A stretch of DNA of 64,000 bases from Batillaria attramentaria (taxonomy: Eukaryota; Mollusca; Gastropoda; Batillariidae). Where the stretch lies: assembly GCA_018292915.2 (NCBI GenBank), contig JACVVK020000524.1:354158-418157 (forward strand), in the 5' to 3' direction. Below the pieces are notes generated by a model. The model was given only the letters and a program-made list of their open reading frames with translations, made no database searches and was not told the origin of the DNA. The first letter of the stretch is position 1. Each line of letters begins with the position of its first letter. This document shows, piece after piece, positions 29,921 through 39,079 of the stretch. Position numbers and translations under genes: made by a program.

Positions 29921-32717
29921 CTGAAAGAAAAAGCAAATGCCAAATGAAGAACAGATAATAACCAACATTTCAAGAGCAGTAATGACAGTCACAACAACAC
30001 ACAAAAGTCTCATGCTGATTACATCTAAACCAGACATGAATAGTATTATAAGCAATGGAAACTTTGTATCAATGTAGAACATGCCTACCCTGTAATCAGT
30101 TGATCCTGCTGGTCTTCAAGATGGGACTGTAGACACGGTTCTGCTGGCTGTTTCCGTCCACCGGTTGTCGATGGTGGTACTGAAAGAGTGTGCAGAGTAA
30201 CCAGTAAAACGCGGAATGCAATCTGTGTCCGCATGTGGTCACCTGCTGTGGTGGGGTGGAGAGAAACGTAGACTTGGACTCTCCAGAACAGTCCATTTGC
30301 CTGCAAAATAAATTACAATTTGACTCATTTCACATAGTCAAACAATAACAAAAACCTGAATCCAAAACAACAAACAAAACAAAACAAACAAACTACTAAA
30401 TGATAACACTTCTATAGCTAGGGAAATGGGAAAACCTGGCCACTAAAGAAGGTAAATACCAGATTCTGTATTGCAGCTGGTGTCCAACGGTGTCCTCTTC
30501 TGACCCAAGGTAGTGTGGCTGTCGGTGTCTGTAAAATTAGATACAAAAAATGGAAGTTCATAAACACTGATTTGCATTCACTTTACACTTGAGTCAAGCG
30601 TACACCTTCTGACAGTCAAAATCAATGTAAATACATGCAATCAGAAAATGACTGATACATCTGAAATACACTGAATACCATTTGAAAACCAGTCACTTCA
30701 GTGGAACAGGTTGCATAAAAAAGGAAGAGGAGCACGCCAAAAATTTCTGTACTAACAGGTCTCAGCACGTCATCCACTGACATCCATCGCAGTCGTCCAG
30801 AGGGGCACGTCGTCCAGAGGGGCACATCATCCAGAGGGGCACATCATCCAGAGGGGCACATCATCCAGAGAGGCACATCGTCCAGAGAGGCACATCATCC
30901 AGAGAGGCACATCGTCCAGAAAGGCACATCGTCCAGAGAGGCACATCGTCCAGAGAGGCACATCATCCAGAGAGGCACACCCCCCACCCCCTCCGCCTAA
31001 CCACCATCCTACTCTACAAACTATCAAACAAAATAAACCTTGAAATCCAGTCCATCTCCTTGGGCTGGTCCATCTCCTTGGGCTGCTCCGTCTTCTTGGG
31101 CTGCTCCGTCCTCTCTCTCGGGGCCTGGTCCTGATCTGCAACTGAGACTAACAAAGGGTGCTGAATTCATGTTGAAACAATAATCAAACATACAGACAAA
31201 AGTATCCTAATCATTCTCACACACACTCACAAACTTACACACTCCATTCAGTCTCTAAATCCTAACCCCTCCCCCCACCCACCTAGCCCTCTACCTACCC
31301 CAGGACCCGCTAACCTTCTCCCCAACCTAAGCTACGCTACACAAAAGGAAATGATCAGAATGATACTGGCCTTTGTTATCGATGTGAAGGGTGATCTAGT
31401 CCATCTGCTGGGGCTGGTCCGTCTCCTTGGGCTGGTCCGTCCTCTCTCTCTCCCTCCTGATCTGCAACTGAGACTAAAAATTGGTGATGAGTTCATGTTG
31501 AAACAATAATCAAACATACAAACAAAAATGTCCTAATCATTCTCACACACACTCACGAACTTTCACACTCTAAAATCCTAACCCCTCCCCCCCTTCCCTT
31601 CTACACCCCTCTCCCACCCCACCCCCTTTCCCCCCAACCACCATCCTACTCTACAAACTACCAAACAAAATAAACCGTCGGTGTGAAGGGTGATCCAGTC
31701 CATCTCCTTGGGCTGGTCCATCTCCTTGGGCTGGTCCGTCTCCTTGGGCTGGTCCGTCTGCTTGGGCTGGTCCGTCTCCTTGGGCTGGTCCGTCTCCTTG
31801 GGCTGGTCCGTCTCCTTGGACTGGTCATCCTCTTTGGGCTGGTCCATCTTGGGCTGGTCCGTCCTCTCTCCCGGGGCCTGGTCCTGATCTGCAACTGAGA
31901 CTAAAAAAGGGCGATGAATTCATGTTGAAACAACAATCTAACATTATATACAAAAGTATCCTAATCATTCTCACACACACTCACAAACTTTCACACTCCA
32001 TTCAGTCATCTAAATCCAAACCCCTCCCCCCACCCACCTAGCCCTCTACCTACCCCAGGACCCGCTAACCTTCTCCCCAACCTAAGCTACGCTACACAAA
32101 AGGAAATGACCAAAATGATACTGGCCTTTGTTATCGATGTGAAGGGTGGTCTGGTCCATCTCCTGGGGCTGGTCCGTCTCCTTGGGCTGGTCCGTCTCCT
32201 TGGGTTGCCGTGCGCCGTCCTCTTGCCAGGGATCCAGAAGGCTAGGGTTAACCTGGGGTTAACCTAACCCTGAGCTGCAACTTTGACTTAGACAGACTGA
32301 TTAGTTCCAATCGAATTTAGTAATAGAAAAACATGCAAAAACATCCTAAGCATACTCACACACGTTCAACCGCTCTTTCACTCTCCATTCAAGCAACTAA
32401 ATCCTATCACCTCCCCCCTTCCCACCTACACCCCCTCTACCCAACCCTCCCCCCTCCCCCACCACCAACCTACTCTACAAACTAGGAAAAAAATGCACCC
32501 ATGAAGAAAACGACCACTGACCTTGCTCAGCCGACCCTTACCCTGCAGTACAGGGAGTTTGCCGATGGTCCAATCAGACGTCAACCTGGGCTCAGCAAAG
32601 GCAGAAGGCCACGCCAGCTCCTGACCTCCCAACGTCTCGGTGATTCTCTTGCGGAAACTCGGAGTGCTGGTTCCTCGATCCTCACCTACAACGACGCCCC
32701 GTGCTGAAGGATGCCAT
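29772..32717 (-). CDS. unrecognised minus-strand gene with duplicated repeat exons (partial model)
   Basis: Short exons with good splice sites join in consistent phase: 32717-32522 (ends phase 0), a repeat exon such as 31135-31039 (0 to 1), 30528-30460 (1 to 1), then either 30300-30243 (1 to 2) plus 29920, or directly 29920-29772 to a TGA. The peptide includes 'STPSFRKRITETLGGQ', 'TSDWTIGKLPVLQGKG', Arg/Ser/Pro repeats, 'TDSHTTLGQKRTPLDTS' and 'EADDTESVENIDPGFPSAW'. It looks like a disordered, basic, phosphorylatable protein. I do not recognise the family. The 5' end is unresolved: no ATG fits before 32717. It could be a real gene, a fast-evolving lineage gene or a decayed one. Confidence 0.4.
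30243..30300 (-). CDS. minus-strand gene, optional exon
   Basis: The acceptor 'taatttattttgcag' and donor CAG|gtgacc bound 58 bp. In phase it encodes 'GKWTVLESPSLRFSPP' and 'HHS'. Including it shortens the C-terminus, so it may be alternatively spliced. A longer version ending near 30089 is open in another frame. Confidence 0.35.
30460..30528 (-). CDS. minus-strand gene, internal exon
   Basis: The acceptor 'tctaattttacag' and donor CTG|gtattt bound 69 bp, phase 1 in and out. It encodes 'TDSHTTLGQKRTPLDTS' followed by 'CNTES'. The KRTPLD context suggests a proline-directed phosphosite (inference). Confidence 0.4.
30785..30978. repeat. 18-bp tandem repeat, about 10 copies
   Basis: The minus-strand unit GATGATGTGCCTCTCTGG repeats with few substitutions. 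It encodes DDVPLW in one frame. It lies between two candidate exons of the minus-strand gene, and no acceptor directly precedes it, so it is taken as intronic. Confidence 0.88.
31039..31135 (-). CDS. minus-strand gene, repeat exon copy d
   Basis: The acceptor 'tagtctcagttgcag' is followed by ATCAGGACCAGGCC and 18-bp repeats, and the donor is CAAG|gtttat. It is 97 bp, phase 0 in and 1 out. Entered in phase 0 it reads 'IRTRPRERGRSSPRRRSS'. This is the copy whose phase links best to the next exon. Confidence 0.4.
31372..31468 (-). pseudogene. minus-strand gene, repeat exon copy c (probably broken)
   Basis: It has the same acceptor as copies b and d. In the frame equivalent to DQPKE the codon after 'QQMD' is TAG, and in phase 0 a TAA follows. 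There is no clear donor. It is probably a decayed duplicate of the repeat exon. Confidence 0.4.
31676..31888 (-). CDS. minus-strand gene, repeat exon copy b (longest)
   Basis: It has the same acceptor sequence, then about ten 18-bp units CCCAAGGAGACGGACCAG. It is 213 bp, phase-neutral. All three minus frames are open: RTSPRR, DQPKET and GPAQGD repeats. Phase 0 entry gives the Arg/Ser/Pro version. The weak donor (GACG|gtttat) makes its use uncertain. Confidence 0.35.
32145..32268 (-). pseudogene. minus-strand gene, repeat exon copy a (interrupted)
   Basis: It carries three DQPKE-type units, but its start is replaced by 'GGGTTAGGTTAACCCCAGG' and following sequence, which puts stops in all frames after the acceptor. 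It is probably a non-functional duplicate. Confidence 0.4.
32522..32717 (-). CDS. minus-strand gene, upstream exon
   Basis: The acceptor 'cacctattttccag' and donor AAG|gtcagt bound 196 bp. Only one frame is open through it (one leading base, ends phase 0). It encodes 'GEDRGTSTPSFRKRITETLG', then 'GQELAWPSAFAEPRL' and 'TSDWTIGKLPVLQGKG'. The single open frame and amino-acid balance make it the most convincing exon of this gene. Confidence 0.5.
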
Positions 32718-33086
32718 CTGGAAAATAGGTGACAAAAACCGTTATGGTTCTGTCTTGTAAATTTCTAAGTCAGTGAGTTACAAATCAGTGAGTCACAAAT
32801 AACAGTTACCAAAAACGGGAACAAATGGATGTGCAAAACTGCTCCAGATCTCTACGTCTGAAGTGCTACTATACGTCTCGGCTTCACTGAGAACATTTCA
32901 CGGTTTGATTTTTTTGTTTGTTTGGTTCCCTGTCGTCAAAAACAACCAATCGCTGGTAATTTGATGGATAAGCGTAAAACCACATGACTGAAAAATAAAT
33001 GGCGTGACGATTAACTTTCTTTGACACAGAGCTGAAATCTGTTTTTCTCAAGATTTGTCACAGACCGAATCGGCGTAACACCTTAC

Positions 33087-33300
33087 CCTCTCAGACACCA
33101 CGGCTCACTGAAGTGTGTGACCCTCAGACAGATACGTTTACTCGGGCAAGGGCCGGATGGGTGAGTCCATTTATTTCCACGCAGGGTGATCAGATCTTGT
33201 ACCCCGAAGAAGCCGTTCACAACAAACCCGCCCTAGATATGCGAGTTTTGAAAAAAAAATTGTGGAAACTGTGCTGTTTAAAATTTTGACTAGCAGCTTG
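33087..33300 (-). other. possible further upstream exon of the minus-strand gene
   Basis: A good donor AGG|gtaagg lies at 33087. The frame matching the next exon is open back to an acceptor 'gtttctagtttccag' near 33306, including 'GGFVVNGFFGVQDLITLRGN'. It has no ATG and contains a T-run, so it may be chance or untranslated leader. Confidence 0.25.
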
Positions 33301-33339
33301 CTGGAAACTAGAAACAGAAGACATTTCTTGCTGTTTGGT

Positions 33340-33500
33340 AGTCCTGTCACCCCTATAAAAAGTTACAATGACCGTCCACGTGTGACGTCAGATTCAAGGC
33401 TTTGAAACTGACCAATCGGGTCACAGACAAGGACCGACTTTTCAGGTAAACAACTCACCAAACTTGTGCGTCACAGCAATGTGACGTCAGTCCATCCGGA
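33340..33500. promoter_or_regulatory. promoter-like cluster: TATA box and two CRE palindromes
   Basis: TATAAAA at 33354 (plus strand) and TGACGTCA at 33383-33390 and 33482-33489 lie beside the 5' side of the minus-strand gene. CRE palindromes bind CREB/ATF factors. Direction and use are inference. Confidence 0.3.
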
Positions 33501-33670
33501 CAGCACGTGCACCTCACCAAGCCAACGACGGCGTGCTCTCTCTCTCTCTCGCTCTCTCTCCAGTGATGTTTCGTTCACATGAGTACCGCTCAGTGATTTC
33601 GCATGTTCCTACACAGTAGCCCCCCCCCCCCCCCTCTCAGTCCCGTCCTTTGAGGTGCCGGGGCTGACGT

Positions 33671-33672
<2 letters not shown>

Positions 33673-33768
<96 letters not shown>
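33673..33768. repeat. (GT)n-(GC)n microsatellite
   Basis: About 86 bases of GT followed by GCGCGCGC. Such alternating purine-pyrimidine DNA can adopt Z-form. Confidence 0.95.
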
Positions 33769-33769
<1 letters not shown>

Positions 33770-33875
33770 GGATGTGAGGGTGGCTGTGAAGCGGATGGGC
33801 GTAAGAAAAAAAAAGAAAAAAAAAAGAAGGCAGAGACATTGAAAAAAAGCAGCTTTGGGGAAATACTAGCCTAAT

Positions 33876-34075
33876 CCCGTTCTACCAGGGGGAGCCGGGG
33901 TGGCCGAATGGTAGAGCTTTGGACTTCTAATGCTCGGGTCGTGAGTTCGTATCCTGGCTGGAGACACATTTTCGTGCTGGCTTTTTCATCGTTGCCCCGT
34001 CTTTGATATCACCCGTATGTGGTGGAAAAGGACGTTAAACCCCAAAACACCCACCCACCCACCCCGTTCTACCAG
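33876..34075 (+). mobile_element. SINE family A copy 3 with perfect 13-bp target-site duplication
   Basis: CCCGTTCTACCAG at 33876-33888 and 34063-34075 flank the element 33889-34062, which runs from GGGGAGCCGGGGTGGCCG to CCCAAAACACCCACCCACCC. Confidence 0.92.
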
Positions 34076-34357
34076 TTCCCGCACGAGAGTAGGAAAAGAA
34101 AACCGGATGAAGTCGTCGTCAAAAGTATGCGCACGCACACCAAGCTCTCGGGCACGGGGGCAATACGGGAACTTGGCGCGAGTTTCAAATGAGCACGGGA
34201 AGTAAGCGGAAGTTACTGTCTACTAGAATGAACAACACAGTTCACTTGCAACTCTGTCCCATTGGCTTCACTGACGTGAGCTTCTGTGCTGGCGTGAAAC
34301 AGGTTAACCGAAACCTGAGCCGAGACGACTAATCAGTAACCGAGGAAAAAACAACAA

Positions 34358-34760
34358 CAATAATAATAATAATAATGAGTATTGTATAGGCGCTTTACCC
34401 AATTTCGTGAATCGGCTCAAAGCGCCGCGAACTGAACCCAACACGCACGCTCACGTGAATCACACGCATTCTCTCACACACTGGACATAAACACATTACA
34501 ATCACGTGGTGCGAAGGGTCAGCTCAGCTATTTAAATGTCGGAATTTAGATTTGCATTTATTTTTCAAATTTGGTGGGCTGAACATTTCCAAAGCAGAGG
34601 GGGAGGAAGCCGGAGTACCCGGAGAGAACCCCCGACGATCGGCCCGAATGAACGGTGCCACATACGAGAAGGAAAAATTCTTTGCCCCGAGTGGGACTCG
34701 AACCCCTGACCTCTCGCATTGGTGACAAGTCCCTTGACCACTAGACCACCGACCGCCCCA
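34358..34760 (-). mobile_element. tRNA-Asp-type SINE (family C) copy 1
   Basis: On the minus strand the head reads GGGGCGGTCGGTGGTCTAGT, with a CTTGTCACC anticodon-loop equivalent (GTC, Asp) and B-box-like GGGGTTCGAGTCCC. The 3' end is an (ATT)n tail at 34358-34376. ACAACAACAA on both sides may be the target duplication. Confidence 0.82.
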
Positions 34761-35017
34761 ACAACAACAACAAAACGAACACACACGCTTGGTGACAAGC
34801 TAAGTGGACAGTTCTGCACAATTTTGTGGTCAACGTGTCATTTTACAGTGTGCACAGAAGCGTTGACTTCTGTCGCATTCACCGGCACAGTATATCTTCA
34901 GCCTGTTTCGGAGATAATTGTCTGCATGAGTTGTCTCTCTTGCATACACAGAACCGCAGCAAGCATGCATTTTTCGTGCTCCGCCATGCTCATGCAGGCA
35001 ATAATCTCTGAAACACT

Positions 35018-35327
35018 CCACGCTTCCTGTCATATCCCGGTGTTAACCAGGCCCGGGAACTACGGGTTCTCCGGTGTCGGTCGTACAATCATCCACATCA
35101 TGAGACGTGTCATAACAAGGGAAGCACCCTCAAAGTCTCACCCATGAAGCTGGTGAGACTTGGCTGTGTGGCAACAGCCTCCCCATTGGGCCCATAGCAC
35201 ACCCGCTCTGGACGGTAGGAGCCGACCTAGCAGGTAGGGAAAATCCCGCTTGCCTCGCGGGCTGGGACTCGAACCGGTTGTCCCGGTCCATGGCCCGAAG
35301 TGCTAACCACTACACTACGGGGGCCGG
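35018..35327 (-). mobile_element. tRNA-Val-type SINE (family B) copy, 3'-truncated
   Basis: The minus-strand head GGCCCCCGTAGTGTAGTGGT is followed by GGGTTCGAGT-like B-box sequence (here GGTTCGAGTCCC). It matches 49052-49330 and 55455-55125 but stops after 'TGACAGGAAGCGTG', lacking the last 200 bases. Confidence 0.78.
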
Positions 35328-35544
35328 TAGAAAATAAATGTGTTTCTTTTGTTGTCCTCTTAGCCTGTGTTAATCCTTTTGATATTACGATCACTCATTT
35401 TCCACTCCAGCAGGGGCAAAATATCCAGTCACGTCTGTAAACAGAACAGGCAACTGGTTCGCACGTCGGTTTCAGTTGGCGGCAATATTACTAAGGAGGG
35501 TAAACGCCCTTGTTTTGTGACACGCTGTGCGGTGGTGAATCGGT

Positions 35545-35830
35545 CTCGAGATCGATCGAAGTTTGCACACTAACATCTCGCCGATTTCGTCAACTTCTGT
35601 CCACTTACCGCCATTTTTCGAGCTTAACCTGCTACATGTAGGTGCGCCAATATCTTAGAGTGTAGTAGATGCACAAAATATGCCGCACAAACTTATACTT
35701 TGTCAGATACAAGCCTAAATAGCAAGCTAGTGTTTTTACCTACGTATCACAACCGCACAGCGTATCACAGAGCAAGAGCGTCAGTTTACCCACCCTGATT
35801 TCGCCGACTCTGAGACATACTCGAACACCG
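35545..35830 (-). repeat. dispersed repeat (family H) copy 1
   Basis: On the minus strand 'CACTAGCTTGCTATTT', 'CTTGTATCTGA', 'CCTACATGTAGCAGGT', 'AAGCTCG' and 'TTGACGAAATC' recur in order at 48900-49680, where a SINE interrupts them. It contains an ATG-GCG-gtaagt start-exon look-alike. Confidence 0.6.
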
Positions 35831-35989
35831 GCGTAATGAGAAGCTAGACGCGCCCACACTGTCTGTTTTTTTAAGAGCAACCTTAAAACGTTCCTCTTTG
35901 TCAAGCTTTCCAGTAATTTCCCGTGTCAGCAGCTACTCAGTTTCACCAGTGTATGTCTGTCCACTGTTTGTAAAATGTGCGTGAGTGTC

Positions 35990-36064
35990 GGTGAGTGATT
36001 GGCGCATTGAGTTTATGCCAAAGAAATGCGCCCTACAAATGCCATTTATTATTATTATTATAAT
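35990..36064 (+). repeat. SINE-like 3' end with (ATT)n
   Basis: 'GGCGCATTGAGTTTATGCC', 'AAATGCGCCCTACAAATGCC', then (ATT)n, the typical end of a tRNA-derived SINE. No head was found. Confidence 0.5.
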
Positions 36065-36283
36065 TAGATCATTCAGTATACTCCCCGGCTTCTGCTTGAC
36101 TCCAGGGCATTTCTAGCCTCAAGCTGCGTTGACCCGGGGTATTTCCAGCCTCAAGCGGCTTAGTCTCGGGACACTTCACACCTGCTTAGACAGTTAAAGG
36201 GGCAATTATGATTTTTATGCTCACAGATCGCTCCGAGCTGTTTCTATCACTGATCACACCACTTAGACATGCACCTGCACAGT

Positions 36284-36490
36284 GCACAGCATCTCTAGGG
36301 GAGCCAGAGTGGCCGAATGGTAGAGCGTTGGACTTCCAGTGCTCGGGTCGTGAGTTCGTATCCCGGCTAGGGCCAAATATTTGTGCTGGCTTAGCGCTTT
36401 TTCATCGTTGCCCAGTCTTTGATACCACCCGTATGTGGTGGAACAGGACGTTAAACTCCCAAACACCTACCCACCCGCACAGCATCTCTA
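36284..36490 (+). mobile_element. SINE family A copy 4 with perfect 14-bp target-site duplication
   Basis: GCACAGCATCTCTA at 36284-36297 and 36477-36490 flank the element 36298-36476. Confidence 0.92.
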
Positions 36491-36509
36491 ATGCTGGCAC
36501 TGACGGAAC

Positions 36510-36686
36510 GGGTGGGTGGGTGTTTGGGGGTTTAACGTCCTTTTCCACCACATACGGGTGATATCAGTCAAAGACGGGGCAACCATAAAAAAGCCAGCAC
36601 ACATATTTGGCCCCAGCTGGGATACGAACTCACGACCCGAGCATTAGAAGTCCAACGCTCTAGCATTCGGCCACCCTGGCTCCCCA
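36510..36686 (-). mobile_element. SINE family A copy 5
   Basis: A full-length minus-strand copy from GGGGAGCC (36686) to GTTAAACCCCCAAACACCC (36510 side). It lies 20 bases from copy 4 in opposite orientation. No clear target duplication was seen. Confidence 0.88.
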
Positions 36687-36774
36687 ACAGTCGTAGAACT
36701 TGGATGTTCGGCTCCTCGCGCGAAGATTTGAACCAAAGTACACGTTACAAAAGGGTGCACGTCTACACGTCTAT

Positions 36775-37015
36775 ATAATAATAATAATAATAATTGAATA
36801 TTGTGTAGGTGCTTTACCCAATTTCTTTAACTGGCTCAAAGCGCCGCGAGCGAAACCCAACACGCACGCTCACGTGAACGACACACATTCTTTTACACAC
36901 TGAACATGAACACATTACAATCACGTTGTGCGAAGCAATCAGTTCAGTTAAGTTTCAGAATTTAGAGTTGCCTTTATTTTCAAATTTTGTGGACTGAACA
37001 TTTCCAAAGCAGACA
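36775..37015 (-). mobile_element. SINE family C copy, 5'-truncated
   Basis: The (ATT)n end at 36776-36794, then the family C body 'GCGCCGCGAGCGAAACCC' and so on to 'CCAAAGCAGA' at 37015. The tRNA head is missing. Confidence 0.75.
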
Positions 37016-37073
37016 TCAGTAAGACGGAAGAAAAGAAAAGAAAACAAACACACTGGAAAGCATGTTTAACTTT

Positions 37074-37363
37074 CAGGGGCCCGTATGTAATAGCCGAGGT
37101 TAGGGATTTTAGCCCTGGATTAGAGTCTAACCTCGAACTAAACTAGCTCTAGGGTGAAATTTTTCAAGTTGTTGTTTTTTGTTTCAAGAAGCGGGCCCAT
37201 TCCAACAAGGTGCCTAAGCCGTTATAGAAGGATTTTTTTCTTCCTTTCTTCGCTTCCTTTTTTTAAAATTTAATTTTGCTTTTGGGTTTCTTTTGTCCTA
37301 GTCTGGGTTAGGCCGCCAGTAGCCGTGGGTTAAATTAACCTCGACTTTTACATACGGGCCCTG
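37074..37363. mobile_element. MITE with GGGCCCGTATGTAA terminal inverted repeats
   Basis: GGGCCCGTATGTAA at 37077 and TTACATACGGGCCC ending 37361 are perfectly complementary. The similarity continues inward (GTCGAGGTTAA versus GCCGAGGTTAG). With flanking CAG/CTG the ends read CAGGGGCCC/GGGCCCTG, like many hAT-type MITEs. No 8-bp duplication was found. Confidence 0.7.
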
Positions 37364-37539
37364 GAGAAAACTCGACGGCCCATCACCGAGACTTGCCGGC
37401 GTTTTGCGGGTGCTTGGTCACATTAGTAAGGCAAGCCTAGAACATTCCATCGTCGGAAAAGCCATTGGGAGAAACTTTCAGGACTGTTGAACGAAATACA
37501 AGACAGTACTGATGACTTTTCCTCCCTCTGATTTATTGT

Positions 37540-37805
37540 GTTCCCCGCCCGCTTCTTCTGGTTCTACCGAAACCGAACCAGCATCGCGCGCACACACCCC
37601 TCGACCTAGTTTCCCGCAGTTCGTAGGTCACAGCCTTTCGCGATGAATATTCATGAGCAGTGACCTCCGTAGCATCAGCGTGCGCCTTTGAAACATGAAA
37701 GAAACCCCGCTCTTCGCGGCTGTGTTTTGATTCCGTACATTCACACATGGATATTTGAGTGTGCTCCAAGGTGTTTTTGTCTCGGCAAGGATTCAGGATA
37801 CACAG
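37540..37805 (+). promoter_or_regulatory. CpG-containing promoter / untranslated first-exon candidate
   Basis: A GC-rich, CpG-containing stretch ends in a consensus donor CACAG|GTAAGCC at 37805. The only ATG near (37642) opens a six-codon frame. It could be the 5' UTR exon of a plus-strand gene whose coding exons lie further right or outside the window. Confidence 0.25.
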
Positions 37806-38695
37806 GTAAGCCATTTTCGTGTGTGGTAGAGTTGTGCGGCGTACCCCACTGATGCGCTGGCTCGGGTGTGAGGCTACCTTTCACCTAAGCAGGCCACAAG
37901 ACGTGAGGGGGAAGCAACAAGGCCCCCAAGATAAATAAGAAACAAATATGGCGGCCTAGCATGTTCCCCCCCATCGTTGTCAAAGAGATGTTCTTCTCTC
38001 TCCAAGACTTCTGTCCTTCCACAACGGTTCTGTGGGGATTTGGAAACTTTCGCCGGTTACTGTGTGTCTCAGCCCTTTGGAAACTTTCCAAACTTTTCAC
38101 CCCAGCCCCTAGGGTAGCGCTAAGGCTATTCCATTGGACAGTCCAGTTACCCGCTATCCTCACAGATTCTTTCAGTGGTGCCATGCTTACACGCTCGGCT
38201 CTTAAATTTAGAGGTATGGTAGTGTGTTGTCTTAGAAGGGGGAGGGTGTGTACAGGTTTCTGTGACCCAGTAAAGTTTAATGAATGCACAGCGTGTTCTG
38301 AATCGGCCTTGTTGGAATGCGAACTCCGTGTACTCGATAACAAAGCTTCTCTGTACATTCTCAGCCGATCTGACAGGTGTACGGTCGTTAACAGGAGTGA
38401 GGAAATGGACCACGAATACCCACGAACACGTAGAGACTTCAGTATCTTATTTAGGATAGACCGTCCTCCGATATTCAGTCATTTCGGATCGGGTCAGTGG
38501 AAACCGGTGAACGGTAGGTGTATGTTTAGCATGAGCGGGTGAAAATTGAGACCAAAATATCGTCTGCACTCGGCTATCCGGCTTATCTGCCCCTGGCGTG
38601 GTTGTAAACAGAGGCCGTGTGATTGATGCCGTGGTGAAGCAGTAATGTAGACTCCGGTCTGAGGAGGCAGAGGTGCTCGGCTCCATTTAGGTTTG

Positions 38696-38699
<4 letters not shown>
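37806..38699. other. unassigned region with overlapping open frames
   Basis: The plus frame 37961-38542 (193 codons) and a minus frame 37885-38358 overlap. Neither shows a recognisable domain, and a chance origin is likely for a 64-kb window. No repeat family was seen. Confidence 0.4.
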
Positions 38700-38700
<1 letters not shown>

Positions 38701-38740
<40 letters not shown>

Positions 38741-38871
38741 CTGATGGTGAGACTTAATTCTACAGCAGTGAAGGTTTTGCCTTGGCACCGGCTGTGCTAA
38801 TTTCCAAACTAGTTGTTGTTTATCACTACAAAACCAGTTACATAGAGGAACAAGATTGCATAAGATAGTTT

Positions 38872-38930
<59 letters not shown>
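38701..38930. repeat. (GA)n and (CA)n microsatellites
   Basis: (GA)n at 38701-38734 and (CA)n at 38873-38930, with about 140 bases of plain sequence between them. Confidence 0.95.
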
Positions 38931-38932
<2 letters not shown>

Positions 38933-39079
38933 GTTGCAAACCAGTTAAAAGCAAGTAAGTACAGCGTTAGAATGGTCTGTGTTGTTGAGTCAGTTAAAAC
39001 TAGAACTTTATCTAAAATCATGTCTTAGCATTTCATTTTCATGTTACGCAGACAGGGATATTCATCACCACTACAGTTA

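Larger units (their letters stand above)
31039..32470. repeat. tandem segmental duplication of an exon-plus-intron block, four copies
   Basis: Blocks starting near 31136, 31469, 31889 and 32269 each carry the repeat exon and then 'GAATTCATGTTGAAACAA', 'ATCCTAATCATTCTCACACA', 'CTAAATCC', 'CCCTCTACC' and 'CTACAAACTA' or 'CAACCTAAGCTACGCTACAC'. The two inner blocks are the most alike. Confidence 0.8.

Noticed and set aside
35607..35614. Minus-strand ATG-GCG followed by a perfect GTAAGT donor, looking like a first coding exon
   Set aside because: The surrounding sequence is a dispersed repeat (family H) that recurs at 48900-49680, where the ATG is not preserved. No following exon fits its phase.
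37961..38542. 193-codon plus-strand open frame
   Set aside because: No recognisable domain or splice context, overlapped by a 157-codon minus frame. One chance frame of this length is expected in a window this size.
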